A stretch of 64,000 bases of DNA from contig JHVP01000004.1 of the NCBI GenBank assembly GCA_000620205.1, forward strand, positions 372,001-436,000, given 5' to 3'. This document shows, one piece after another, positions 15,605 to 24,680 of this stretch. A program made the position numbers and the translations under genes. The first letter of the stretch is position 1; each line of letters begins with the position of its first letter. This stretch comes from Geodermatophilaceae bacterium URHA0031. GTDB lineage: Bacteria; Actinomycetota; Actinomycetes; Mycobacteriales; Geodermatophilaceae. The notes beneath the pieces are model-generated. The model saw nothing but the letters and a program-made list of their open reading frames with translations. It was not told the DNA's origin and did not search any database.

Positions 15605-15723
15605 CGCTCCCGCGGGCGTCGGCGGCCTCCGTCATGAACTCCAGCTCAGACGCGCGAGACCTCCCGGCGCTGGAGCTGCACGTGCAGCGCCAGCGTCGGG
15701 AGGCTCACAGCGGGCCGAGGCCG

Positions 15724-17697
15724 CTAGTCCCGCGGATCGCGCGGGCGTCCGGCGGGCTCCGACGTGGGCTGACCCTGCGCAGGGATGGACGCCCCGCCCG
15801 GCGCCACCACGACGTCGTCAGCCGGACCGGCTGGACGCCGGCCACCCGGCACTGGACCCACCGGAGCCGGGTGCGCCGCCACGTCCGCGTTGGTGGACCC
15901 GTCGCGGCTCTCCGGCGGCTCCACCACGAGGACGAACTGGTCGCCGTGGCGCCGGATGCCGTCGACGACGGCCTTCTCGATCGCCACCGTGGCGTAGCTG
16001 TCCCGCAGCACGATGGGATCACGCCTGAGGTCCTTGACCAGGCTCACCGCCATCGCCGCCATCACCAGCGCGAACGGCAGTGCCGCGATGATCGTGAGGT
16101 TCTGCAGACCGGTGAGGGCCTCCCCGTCGTCCCCCAGGAGCAGCATGATCGCCGCGACCGAGCCCATCACGACGCCCCAGAAGACGACGACCGCGCGACT
16201 CGGCTCCAGGGTGCCGCGCTGGGACAGGGACCCCATGACGATCGACGCCGCGTCCGCGCCCGACACGAAGAAGATGGCCACGAGGATCATCACCAGCACC
16301 GTCGCCGCGGTGGCCAGCGGGTACTGGTCCAGGACGGCGAACAGCTGGCCCTCCGTGGTGCCCTGGCCGGCGACGTCGACCCCGTCGCGCTGCGCGGCGA
16401 TCCCGGCCCCGCCGAAGACGGCGAACCACAGCAGGCTGACCAGGCTGGGGACGAGGAGCACGCCGGTGACGAACTGCCGGATGGTCCGGCCGCGGCTGAT
16501 GCGGGCGATGAACAGCCCCACGAAGGGCGTCCAGCTGATCCACCAGGCCCAGTAGAAGACCGTCCAGCCCCGGAGCCAGGTGGCCATCGCGTCACCGCCG
16601 GTGGCCTCGGTGCGTGCGGCCATCTCGCCGAGGTCGGAGAAGTAGCTGCCGACCGCGTCCGGGATCAGGTTCAGGATGAAGATGGTCGGCCCGACGACGA
16701 AGACGAACACCGCGAGCACCAGGGCCAGGACCATGTTGGTGTTGGACAGCCACTGGATGCCCTTCTCGACGCCGGAGACGGCCGACGCGACGAAGGCGGC
16801 GGTCAGCAGCGCGATGATCGCCACCAGGATCCCGTTGCCGACGTCCCCGGCCCAGCCGAGGATCTCGACCCCGCTCCCGATCTGCAGCGCACCCAGACCG
16901 AGGGAGGCCGCCGACCCGAACAGCGTCGCGAAGATGGCCAGGACGTCGATGACCCGACCCGCGGGGCCGGTGGCCCGCCGCTCGCCCAGCAGCGGGATGA
17001 AGGCGGAGCTGATCAGCTGTCGGCGCCCCTTCCTGAAGGTGCCGTACGCGATCGCCAACCCGACGACGGCGTACATCGCCCACGGGTGCAGGGTCCAGTG
17101 GAACAACGTGGTCGCCATCGCGGTCTGGATGGCCTGGGCCGTCTCGGGCTCGGCCGTGAGGGGCGGCGGAGAGACGTAGTGCGACAACGGCTCCGCGACC
17201 CCGAAGAACATCAGGCCGATGCCCATGCCGGCACTGAACATCATCGCGATCCACGAGATCGTGCGGAACTGGGGCCGCTCGTCATCACGCCCCAGCGGGA
17301 TCCGTCCGTACTTGCCCGCCGCCAGCCAGATGACGAAGAGCACGAAAGCCGAGGCCAGCAGGACGAACAGCCAGCCGAGGTTGCCGGTGATCCACGTGAG
17401 AGCCGAACCGCTCGCGCTGCCGAGCCCTGTCGGGCTGATGAACCCCCAGGCGACGAAGCCCAGGGCCATGGCTGCAGCGACGGCGAACAGGACCTTGTCC
17501 ACGGCCGCATGCCGGTCGGCAACGCAGGCCGGCGGTTCAGCGATGGCCGGATGGGTCCCGGTCTCGGACAGGTCCACGGCATGGACGGTCAGGCGCTCCT
17601 CCCCTGCTGCGCCGGCGCGGTCCGATGCCGGGTCAGCTGGGGTGGCCTGGCTGCGTCGACGGGAGGGCGAGTCGGGCCTGCTGGGCTGTTGCTCCAT
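15724..17697 (-). CDS. BCCT-family glycine betaine transporter
   Basis: A sodium- or proton-coupled betaine/carnitine/choline transporter of 657 residues with twelve predicted membrane helices between about 65 and 560. Family marks are the GMGIGLMFFGVAEPLSHY segment and the tryptophan-rich signature FYWAWWISWTPFVGLFIARI that forms the substrate box. The cytosolic C-terminal tail is about 90 residues and rich in Pro, Gly and Arg; in BetP such tails act as osmosensors, but no homology is visible here. It is convergent with the reductase gene and carries the shared 13-mer directly before its start, tying it to the catabolic island. The role is therefore more likely nutrient uptake than osmoprotection alone. 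Confidence 0.94.
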   Translation of the reverse strand: MEQQPSRPDSPSRRRSQATPADPASDRAGAAGEERLTVHAVDLSETGTHPAIAEPPACVADRHAAVDKVLFAVAAAMALGFVAWGFISPTGLGSASGSALTWITGNLGWLFVLLASAFVLFVIWLAAGKYGRIPLGRDDERPQFRTISWIAMMFSAGMGIGLMFFGVAEPLSHYVSPPPLTAEPETAQAIQTAMATTLFHWTLHPWAMYAVVGLAIAYGTFRKGRRQLISSAFIPLLGERRATGPAGRVIDVLAIFATLFGSAASLGLGALQIGSGVEILGWAGDVGNGILVAIIALLTAAFVASAVSGVEKGIQWLSNTNMVLALVLAVFVFVVGPTIFILNLIPDAVGSYFSDLGEMAARTEATGGDAMATWLRGWTVFYWAWWISWTPFVGLFIARISRGRTIRQFVTGVLLVPSLVSLLWFAVFGGAGIAAQRDGVDVAGQGTTEGQLFAVLDQYPLATAATVLVMILVAIFFVSGADAASIVMGSLSQRGTLEPSRAVVVFWGVVMGSVAAIMLLLGDDGEALTGLQNLTIIAALPFALVMAAMAVSLVKDLRRDPIVLRDSYATVAIEKAVVDGIRRHGDQFVLVVEPPESRDGSTNADVAAHPAPVGPVPGGRRPAGPADDVVVAPGGASIPAQGQPTSEPAGRPRDPRD

Positions 17698-17710
17698 GAC
17701 ACTCTCATCT

Positions 17711-17723
17711 CTGTTGCGTCATC
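17711..17723. promoter_or_regulatory. Operator 13-mer before the betaine transporter
   Basis: CTGTTGCGTCATC, identical to 13973-13985, begins 14 bases before the transporter start codon. It lies where a bound regulator would block transcription start or early elongation. No second arm is evident close by, so this may be a single half-site or part of a degenerate palindrome running towards 17740. Confidence 0.6.
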
Positions 17724-18047
17724 TGAGACCAACTTCGCATGAGGGAACCAGAGGCCCTGTGCGAGGACAAGAGGCTGCTCTGAGTGTTTACACAGTCCGA
17801 CTCCAGCGCGGCGGAGCGGTTACGCCTGTGTGACGGGCTCCTACGAGGGGACGGGCCGCTGGGTCAGCTGCGCGCCCGGCTGCCGTGGTGCGCCTCCGGT
17901 CCAGATGAGCCTGCGCCGCACCGTCCGCGGCACCGCCGGCTGCGGGACCCTGCAGGTCCGGCACCACGGCCACTGCGGGCCGAGCGACGTGCAGCTGCGC
18001 CACCCGCCCCGCTGACCGCGCAGAGCACGACGCAACCGGAGGTCACC
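17724..18047. other. Intergenic region, no convincing gene
   Basis: About 320 bases between the divergent transporter and oxidoreductase genes. Open frames exist on both strands, including one of 61 codons starting GTG at 17830 with a few Cys and His residues, but none has a convincing ribosome site, codon pattern or recognisable motif. It should hold the two divergent promoters. The first 30 bases form the downstream side of the transporter operator. Confidence 0.5.
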
Positions 18048-19142
18048 GTGACCAACACGCAGCACGGCAAGCGCGGAGGACCGCCCGCCGCCGCCACCGA
18101 ACGCCAGACGATGAGGGCGGTCGTCCAGGACCGCTACGGCGCTGCCCCGGAGGACGTCCTCCGGATCGCACAGACGGGCCGACCGACTCCCGGTGCCGGC
18201 GAGGTGCTGGTCCGGGTGCACGCGTCCAGCGTCGACCGGGGCACCTGGCACGTGATGGCCGGCCTGCCCTACCCCATCCGGCTCGCCGGGTTCGGGCTGC
18301 GGCGTCCGAAGTACGCCAACCCGGGTCGCAACCTCGCCGGAACGGTCGACGCCGTCGGCGACGGGGGGACCGGCTTCACGCCCGGCGACGCCGTGTTCGG
18401 CATCGGTACCAGCACGTTCGCGGAGTACGCGGTCGCCCCGACGGCGACGATCGCCGCGATGCCGGCCACCCTGACGTTCGACCAGGCCGCCGCCGTCCCG
18501 GTCTCGGGGCTCACCGCCCTGCAAGCCGTCCGCGACCACGGACGCGTCCGGGCCGGGCAGGCGGTGCTCGTCGTCGGCGCCTCGGGCGGGGTGGGCACCT
18601 TCGCCGTGCAGCTCGCCAAGGCCTTCGACGCCGAGGTCACCGGTGTCTGCAGCACCGGCAAGGTGGACCTGGTCCGGTCCCTGGGCGCCGACCACGTCAT
18701 CGACCACACCCGCGCCGACTTCGCCGACGGCCGGCGCCGCTACGACGTCATCCTCGACATCGGCGGCAACGCCCGGCTGGCGCGTCTCCGGCGGGCGCTC
18801 ACCCCGCGGGGGCGGCTGGTCATCGTCGGCGGAGAGACCGACGGGCGGCTGCTCGGTGGCGTCGACCGCCAGCTCCGGGCGATGGTGCTGTCCCCGTTCA
18901 CCGGTCAGCATCTCGGCACCTTCGTCGCCTCGGAGAACTCCGCCGACCTGATGACCCTGCGGGAGCTCCTGGAGGCCGACCGGCTCACCGCGGTCGTCGA
19001 CGAGGTCTACCCGCTCGACCAGGCCGCCGCAGCCATCCGGCACGTGCTGGACGGCAGGGCCCGCGGCAAGGTCGTCATCACCGTCCCAGAACGCCGGGTT
19101 CAGGGGTCTCCGCTGGAACACCACGATGGGAACCAGCGATGA
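18048..19142 (+). CDS. MDR-family NAD(P)-dependent oxidoreductase (quinone reductase-like)
   Basis: A 364-residue medium-chain dehydrogenase/reductase. The GroES-like catalytic domain starts at about residue 22 (MRAVVQDRYG), and the nucleotide-binding domain carries LVVGASGGVGTFAVQLAK. Ligands for catalytic or structural zinc are not evident, placing it with zinc-free quinone oxidoreductase/enoyl-reductase-like members. The GTG at 18048 has GGAGGT seven bases upstream. The ATG at 18111, where homologous proteins often begin, has no ribosome site. The substrate is unknown. It is followed after 80 bases by an EamA transporter and is not evidently part of the betaine island. Confidence 0.85.
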   Translation: MTNTQHGKRGGPPAAATERQTMRAVVQDRYGAAPEDVLRIAQTGRPTPGAGEVLVRVHASSVDRGTWHVMAGLPYPIRLAGFGLRRPKYANPGRNLAGTVDAVGDGGTGFTPGDAVFGIGTSTFAEYAVAPTATIAAMPATLTFDQAAAVPVSGLTALQAVRDHGRVRAGQAVLVVGASGGVGTFAVQLAKAFDAEVTGVCSTGKVDLVRSLGADHVIDHTRADFADGRRRYDVILDIGGNARLARLRRALTPRGRLVIVGGETDGRLLGGVDRQLRAMVLSPFTGQHLGTFVASENSADLMTLRELLEADRLTAVVDEVYPLDQAAAAIRHVLDGRARGKVVITVPERRVQGSPLEHHDGNQR

Positions 19143-19222
19143 CGACGAGCGTGCGCCCGGCTGAGCGTGGGGACCGACGACGGTGACCGAGCCGCCGCCC
19201 GCTCCCCGACGCTGCCACCGTC

Positions 19223-20155
19223 ATGACTAGGCCCTCGTCGGCGTGGACCAGCGCACTCACGGCCAGGACGTGGGGGGCGCTGGCGGTCGTCGGCCTGGTC
19301 ATCGCCTTCTCGCTCAGCTCCACCCTGGTCAAGCGTGCGGAGTCCCCTGGCGTCCTGCTCGCGTTCTGGCGGCTGGTCACGGTCAGCGTCGTGTGGAACG
19401 TCTACCTGAGGTACACCGGTCGACGGGTGACGGTGCAGCACGTGCGCCAGGCCCTGGTCCCCGGCGTCTGCGTCGGCCTCAACCTCACCGCGTTCTTCGC
19501 CGGTGTGACGCACAACAGCGTGGTCAACGCCGCGCTGATCGGTTCGCTGGCGCCGTTCCTCATCGTGCCGTTGGGAGCCTGGTTCTTCCACGAGCGCAAC
19601 CGTCCGCCCGCTCTGCTGTTCGCGCTGGTGGCCTTCGCGGGTGTGGGCCTCGTGTTGTCCAGCGCCCCTCCGGGAGGTGACGCGTCCATCCGGGGCAACG
19701 TCCTCGCCGTGCTGGCCATGTTCCTCTGGACCGGCTACGTGGTGACGACGCGGCACTTCCGCAGGGACATGGACGTGGCCACCTTCATGGCGACGATCAG
19801 CCCGATCGCGGCTCTGGCCGTGCTCCCGCTGGCGATCGCCCAGGGGGACGTGTTCGGCCTGAGCGGCACCGGATGGACCTACATGCTGGTCCTCGCCCTC
19901 CTGATCGGGGTGGCCGGCCACGGGCTGATGGTGTTCGCGCAGCGGACCGTCCAGATCGGCACGATCGGCATCGCGCAGGTCGTCCAGCCTGCCCTGGCGG
20001 TCGTCTGGGCGTTCCTGCTGCTGGGCGAGGGACTTCGTGGTCGGCAGGTCATCGGTGTGGCCATCGCCCTCAGCGGGCTGCTGGCCTTCCTGGTGCTGAA
20101 CCAGCGTCGCTTCGGAACACCCCGGAGGGAGGTGCCGGCGGGGAGCACCCCGTGA
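19223..20155 (+). CDS. EamA/DMT-family transporter
   Basis: A 310-residue membrane protein with ten predicted helices in two EamA repeats (residues about 15-145 and 155-295), the layout of drug/metabolite exporters such as RhaT or YdcZ relatives. Inner marks include NSVVNAALIGSLAPFL in repeat one and AQVVQPALAVVWAFLLLGE in repeat two, the usual family pattern. The ATG at 19223 follows the oxidoreductase gene by 80 bases on the same strand. It ends 21 bases from the convergent AfsR-like gene. The substrate cannot be inferred. Confidence 0.9.
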   Translation: MTRPSSAWTSALTARTWGALAVVGLVIAFSLSSTLVKRAESPGVLLAFWRLVTVSVVWNVYLRYTGRRVTVQHVRQALVPGVCVGLNLTAFFAGVTHNSVVNAALIGSLAPFLIVPLGAWFFHERNRPPALLFALVAFAGVGLVLSSAPPGGDASIRGNVLAVLAMFLWTGYVVTTRHFRRDMDVATFMATISPIAALAVLPLAIAQGDVFGLSGTGWTYMLVLALLIGVAGHGLMVFAQRTVQIGTIGIAQVVQPALAVVWAFLLLGEGLRGRQVIGVAIALSGLLAFLVLNQRRFGTPRREVPAGSTP

Positions 20156-20176
20156 CCCCGGGACTGCGGACCTCGC

Positions 20177-23100
20177 TCAGTCGACCGCCTCGACCGCGTG
20201 CGCGTCGGTCCGGTCGCGGTCGGTGATGAAGTGCGAGGCGACCGCCATGCGCGCATCGGCCTCCGCCCCGAGGCCGTGGGCCCTGAGGTCATCGCCGGCA
20301 ACCGCCGCGATGCGGGCGAGCGCGTCGAGGGCGAAGACCTCGACGTGCGCCTCGTCCATCTCCCGGGCGCCTGCGAGGACGGCCTCGAGACGTTCCCCGG
20401 CTCCGGGAACGCGGTCGACCGCGTCCATCGCGGCCAGCAGGCACTCGCCGAGAGCAGCCTGCTCTCCCCCACCGACGTCGCGATGCCACGCCGCCGCGGC
20501 CTCGAGTGCTGCCCGTGCTCGCGCGGTCTGCCCGAGCGCACGCAGGACACGTCCCAGGTGGACCCGGGCCAACGCCGCCAGCCGCACGTCACCGGTGGCC
20601 TCCGCCTTGGTGATCGCGAGATCCAGGGTGACCGCGCCGGTGTCGTAGTCGCCGGCCTGGCACCGCGCTCTGCCGAGGCTCGCGACCTGGTACGCCTCCG
20701 TCTGCAGGAAGCCGAGACGCCGGGACGTCTCGGCGGCGCGGGCGAGGTGGACGACGGCGTCGTCGAAGCGGTGCTCGATCCGTGCCAGTTCACCGAAGGC
20801 CGCCTCGCTGCGGACGTGCAGCCACGGGTCCTCCACCGCTCCCAGCCAGTGCTGCACCTGGTCGAGAGCTGCCACGCTGCGCTCCACGTCCCCCGCCGAG
20901 ATCGCGGCCCTCGCCGCGAAGAGGCAGCAGGCGGCCTGGTCCCAGGGGCGATCGAGCCCGCTGTAGAGATCCCGGCTGCGATCGGTCAGCTCCATCGCCC
21001 GCTGGAACTCGCCGTGATGCGACACCACGTAGGCGAGGTAGTAGCAGCAGCGGGCTCGCAGATCGACGTCGAGGACGCTGTCGGCCAGCTCGGTGGCGGC
21101 GGCGATGTGTTCGCGAGCCAGGTCCAGGTCACCGGTCGAGGCCTCGATCCACGCCGCCAACAGGAGCGCGCCGGCCCGCGCTCGGGGGTGGCCGGTGTCC
21201 CCGACCGCGTCGAGGGCAGCCAGGATCCGCTGGGCGCCTCTGCTGTCGCCGAGGACGACCCAGGCCCACCCGAACCCGTTGACGACCTCCAGCGCCAGCG
21301 GCGGGTCGTGCGCGGCGCTCCAGGCCAGTGCGGCGTCGATGTTGGCGCGCTCGACCCGGGCGAAGGCCAGGTGCTCGGCCTGGCGGCTGCTCCGCACCCC
21401 GTCGGTCGAGGACCTGGCGGCCTTCGCGAACCACGCGGCATGGGCTGCGCGGGCCCGTCCGGACACCCCGGCCTCGTGCATCGCCTCGAGTGCGAACGCC
21501 CGGATGCTGTCGAGCAACCGGTACCGGACCTGATCGGGCTGCACCGGGTCGGACCGCGGGGTCGTCGGGACCTCGTCGTCGACGATCAGGAGCGAACGGC
21601 TCGCGAGCCTGCCCACCACGTCGATCGCCGCGGCTGGCGGCACATCGAGCGCTTCGAGGACGAACTCCACCGCCGCCAGGGACGCACCGCCCGCGAACGT
21701 GGCGAGGGCCCACAGCCCGCGCTGGTCGTCAGGGAACAGGAGCTCGTAGCTCCACCGGATCGTCGACCTCAGTGACCGGCGCCGGTCCGGTCGGCGACTG
21801 GCGGGATCGCTCAACACCGCGAAGCGGTCGTCCAGGCGCCGGATGATCTCAGCGACCGACAACGTCCTGGTCCGGGCCGCAGCCAGTTCGATGGCCAGCG
21901 GCAGGCCGTCCAGCGACCGGCACAGGTCGAGAACCGCGTCATCGGACGCCATCAGCGCGTGCGTCCGGCGTTGTGCGGTGGCCCGACGGGTGAACAACGT
22001 GACAGCGTCGGGCAGCGCCAGGGGTGCGAGCTCGAACACCGCCTCCCCGTCGACGTCGAGGGGTACCTGGCTGGTGCACAGGATCCGCAGCCCCGGGACG
22101 GCGTCGAGCAGGCGGACCGCGAGGGCCGCAGCCTCGTCCACGACGTGTTCGCAGTTGTCCAGGACCAGCAGCGTGGCGGTGCCCTTGAGACGCTCGACGA
22201 GGGCGGCTTCGCCGCCGACGACGGCCACCGCGGCGAGCACCGTGTCCAGGACGTCGTGCGCGGTGACCGCAGCCTCGAGCCTCGCCAACCAGACGGCACC
22301 GGAGCCGACGAGCGTCGTGAGGGCCGGCTCGCGCCCTGCTCCGATGGCGACTGCCGTCTTCCCGATGCCCCCGGGCCCGACGATGTCGACGAGCCGCTCG
22401 TCGGCGAGCAGGTCGATCACCGCGGCCACGTCCCCCTCGCGACCGACGAGCTCGGGGGACATCGACGGCAGGTTCGAGATCGGCCCGGTCACCGATGCCC
22501 GTCCCGCGTCGGGGATGCCCAGTGACTCCTGCTGGGTGAGGATCTGCGCCTCGAGCTGCTGGAGTCGGGGTCCGGGGTCCAGGCCGAGCTCGTCGGCCAG
22601 CTGGTCCCTGACCCGCTGGTAGGTCGCCAGTGCATCGGCCTGCCGTCCGGCTCGGTACAGAGCGGTGATCAGCAACTCCCACAGACCCTCGTGGAACGGG
22701 TAGGTCGCCACCGCTGCTTCCAGCTCACCGATCACGTCAGCGACGTCTCCGAGCCGCACACGCGCCGCGGCGTGGGCCTCGACGAGCCCCATCCGCGCCT
22801 GCTCCAGCCGGACCCGGTACGGGAGGACCCACTCGCCGTCGCCGGCCGCTGGGAGCACGTCACCGCGGTAGAGCCTCATCGCCGACGCGGACAGGTCGGC
22901 GGCACCGCGGTCGTCCCCGGCGTCGAGCAGGTGCGACACGGTCTCCGTCTGGTCGAGCACGGCGAGCGCATCGACGTCGGACGGCTCGACGGTGAGCGCG
23001 TAGCCGCCGCCGCTGCTGGCGATGACCGCCGGATCACCGAGGGCTCGACGCAGCTTGGCGACCTTCGACTCCAGCGTGTTGCGCCGGGTGGTGAGGGCAC

Positions 23101-23260
23101 CTGCGGCCCACAGGTCGTCGACGAGCCGATCGGCGAGCACGATCACCCCGGCTTCGAGGGCGAGGCGCACCAGCAGCTCGGACGTCTTCCCGCCCGGCAC
23201 CGGTACCGGCGTCCCGTCGCGTCTGACCTCCAGCGCACCGAGCACCGAGATGCGCAACAC
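20177..23260 (-). CDS. AfsR/SARP-type regulator with BTAD, NB-ARC and TPR domains
   Basis: A 1027-residue multidomain regulator. Residues 1-90 form an OmpR-like winged helix that begins in the typical way (LRISVLGALEV). Residues 95-240 form the bacterial transcriptional activator (BTAD) domain. An NB-ARC-type ATPase follows with Walker A GPGGIGKT (295-302) and a LLVLDNCEHV Walker B region. The C-terminal part (about 620-1020) is helical repeats of TPR character. Such proteins in Streptomyces activate secondary-metabolite genes in response to ATP or kinase signals, but no biosynthetic cluster is visible here. The GTG start at 23260 lacks a strong ribosome site. A small gene of unknown function precedes it on the same strand. 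Confidence 0.92.
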   Translation of the reverse strand: MLRISVLGALEVRRDGTPVPVPGGKTSELLVRLALEAGVIVLADRLVDDLWAAGALTTRRNTLESKVAKLRRALGDPAVIASSGGGYALTVEPSDVDALAVLDQTETVSHLLDAGDDRGAADLSASAMRLYRGDVLPAAGDGEWVLPYRVRLEQARMGLVEAHAAARVRLGDVADVIGELEAAVATYPFHEGLWELLITALYRAGRQADALATYQRVRDQLADELGLDPGPRLQQLEAQILTQQESLGIPDAGRASVTGPISNLPSMSPELVGREGDVAAVIDLLADERLVDIVGPGGIGKTAVAIGAGREPALTTLVGSGAVWLARLEAAVTAHDVLDTVLAAVAVVGGEAALVERLKGTATLLVLDNCEHVVDEAAALAVRLLDAVPGLRILCTSQVPLDVDGEAVFELAPLALPDAVTLFTRRATAQRRTHALMASDDAVLDLCRSLDGLPLAIELAAARTRTLSVAEIIRRLDDRFAVLSDPASRRPDRRRSLRSTIRWSYELLFPDDQRGLWALATFAGGASLAAVEFVLEALDVPPAAAIDVVGRLASRSLLIVDDEVPTTPRSDPVQPDQVRYRLLDSIRAFALEAMHEAGVSGRARAAHAAWFAKAARSSTDGVRSSRQAEHLAFARVERANIDAALAWSAAHDPPLALEVVNGFGWAWVVLGDSRGAQRILAALDAVGDTGHPRARAGALLLAAWIEASTGDLDLAREHIAAATELADSVLDVDLRARCCYYLAYVVSHHGEFQRAMELTDRSRDLYSGLDRPWDQAACCLFAARAAISAGDVERSVAALDQVQHWLGAVEDPWLHVRSEAAFGELARIEHRFDDAVVHLARAAETSRRLGFLQTEAYQVASLGRARCQAGDYDTGAVTLDLAITKAEATGDVRLAALARVHLGRVLRALGQTARARAALEAAAAWHRDVGGGEQAALGECLLAAMDAVDRVPGAGERLEAVLAGAREMDEAHVEVFALDALARIAAVAGDDLRAHGLGAEADARMAVASHFITDRDRTDAHAVEAVD

Positions 23261-23335
23261 GACGTGAGCGTACGACCGGGCCGGCGGGCGATCCGGTCCT
23301 CGCGCCGCCCGATCAACGCGGAGACCAGCGACCGC

Positions 23336-23725
23336 TCACTTCGTCTGCGCCCGTTCCTCGGAGCGGGAGAACGCCCTGGACCGGAGCCGCCCCGGAGGAC
23401 CGGGACGGTCGAGCGCCTCCGATGCGATCCAGGCAACCACCAGGGTGCCCGGGAAGGAGGTGAGGTGGTCGCGCGCCAGGGCGTCGACGAGCTCGCTGTC
23501 TCCCGCCAGATGGGCACGGGCGATCGCCACGACCTGCCGGTCCCGGGTCGTCGCCGCGACTGTGTCGGCTCGTCGGAGCCGATCCGGTTGCCGTTCCAGC
23601 AGCGCCGCCATGGTGATCACGAGCGGATCGTCGCTGGTGTCCGCGTGCGTGACGATCCACGAGATGGCGGCCGTGTCACCGCCGATCGCCTGTCGAACAG
23701 CTGCGTCGACCCCGCATCCGGTCAT
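23336..23725 (-). CDS. Hypothetical protein upstream of the AfsR-like regulator
   Basis: A 129-residue soluble protein that I do not recognise. It is predicted mostly helical, with an Ala/Asp/Arg-rich N-terminal half and two HEAT- or TPR-like helical stretches (around VRQAIGGDTAAISWIVTHAD and AIARAHLAGDSELVDALARD). The ATG at 23725 was chosen as the first good start. It ends 75 bases before the AfsR-like gene on the same strand, so the two may be co-transcribed. Its helical-repeat look resembles the C-terminal part of that regulator, but no function can be assigned. Confidence 0.6.
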   Translation of the reverse strand: MTGCGVDAAVRQAIGGDTAAISWIVTHADTSDDPLVITMAALLERQPDRLRRADTVAATTRDRQVVAIARAHLAGDSELVDALARDHLTSFPGTLVVAWIASEALDRPGPPGRLRSRAFSRSEERAQTK

Positions 23726-23868
23726 GGCCCGAGCCTCCGCGTCGATGCTGTCCCGTCGCTGACACCGGCGGGATGCCCCGGTGCGACGACAGTCAGGAAC
23801 CCGTCAGCGCGGCCGCGAACGATCTGTGCCACCGAGCGAACCGCTCGCGTCGACCCTGGGAGGTACCC

Positions 23869-24675
23869 GTGACCATCACGAGTGAAGGCGACCGGCTGAC
23901 CCGGATCACTGGGGGCTCGTTCGTGACGGGCGCGCTGGCGTTCGGTGCGGCGGCGACCGTGCTGTCGTCGACGTTCAACTGGCCGGACGTCCTGCGGGAA
24001 CCCGCCGGTGTGGTGCTGCCGGCCTTCGTCGCCGGCGGCTCGAGCCTGGTCTGGACCTGGTTCGCCACAGCCTGGACCTACGCGATCCTCATCGTCCCGA
24101 TCGTGCTGCTCCCTGCCGTCCTGGGACGGCGCAGCGACCCGGTGCTCCGGGTGGCGACCTTCGTGGGCGCCACCTCGGTCGTGCTGTCGCTGATCGGGTT
24201 CCTGCGGTGGGTGTTCGTCGTCCCACCGCTGGCCCGGTCCTACACCTCCGGCGACGACACCACCCGGGCAGCCGTGGATGCCGCGTGGACCGCCCAGCAC
24301 CAGTTCGGCGGCGCACTGCTGGGTGAGCACCTGGGCCAGCTGCTCGCCATCGCCTGGTCGGTCACCCTCAGCGTGGTCATCCTGCGTACCCACGTGCTCC
24401 CCCGCTGGCTCGGCGTCACCGGGCTCGTGGTCAGCGCGCTGTACCTGACCAACCAGGGCGACATCCTCGCCACCGCCGTCCCCGGCTTCCCGGTCTGGGA
24501 CCTGGGTGGACTGGTCGGCAGCACCAGCTGGGGGCTGTGGGTCGCCGCCCTGGGTGTCGTGGTCCTGCTGCGGCCCGCCCAGGCCGCGAGCGCCGCACCG
24601 CGCCGCGACGTCCCCATCCCCTCCGCGACCGTTCCCACCCCCCGCCTGCCGGCCACCGCCGGCGTCAGGAGCTGA
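23869..24675 (+). CDS. DUF4386-like integral membrane protein
   Basis: A 268-residue protein with about seven predicted membrane helices, resembling the DUF4386 family of actinobacterial membrane proteins. The N-terminal RLTRITGGSFVTGALAFG and the later GEHLGQLLAIAWSVTLSVVI fit that pattern. The GTG at 23869 has GGGAGGT seven bases upstream; an upstream in-frame start would add a charged segment without ribosome site. It is the first of four tightly packed genes (23869-26666). Function unknown. Confidence 0.75.
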   Translation: MTITSEGDRLTRITGGSFVTGALAFGAAATVLSSTFNWPDVLREPAGVVLPAFVAGGSSLVWTWFATAWTYAILIVPIVLLPAVLGRRSDPVLRVATFVGATSVVLSLIGFLRWVFVVPPLARSYTSGDDTTRAAVDAAWTAQHQFGGALLGEHLGQLLAIAWSVTLSVVILRTHVLPRWLGVTGLVVSALYLTNQGDILATAVPGFPVWDLGGLVGSTSWGLWVAALGVVVLLRPAQAASAAPRRDVPIPSATVPTPRLPATAGVRS

Positions 24676-24680
24676 CCGTC

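Noticed and set aside
17830-18015. 61-codon frame with several Cys and His, possible small zinc protein
   Set aside because: Weak ribosome site, no matching known zinc ribbon, and competing open frames on both strands. Not enough support for a gene.
18029-18040. ACGCAAC just before the MDR oxidoreductase as a further betaine-regulon site
   Set aside because: A lone 7-mer immediately beside the ribosome site without the extended CTGTTGCGT core or a second arm. Expected by chance in 64 kb.
17784-18047. N-terminal extension of the MDR oxidoreductase to GTG 17784
   Set aside because: The extra 88 residues are Arg/Pro/Ala-rich without homology. GGAGGT sits directly before GTG 18048, and no ribosome site precedes 17784.
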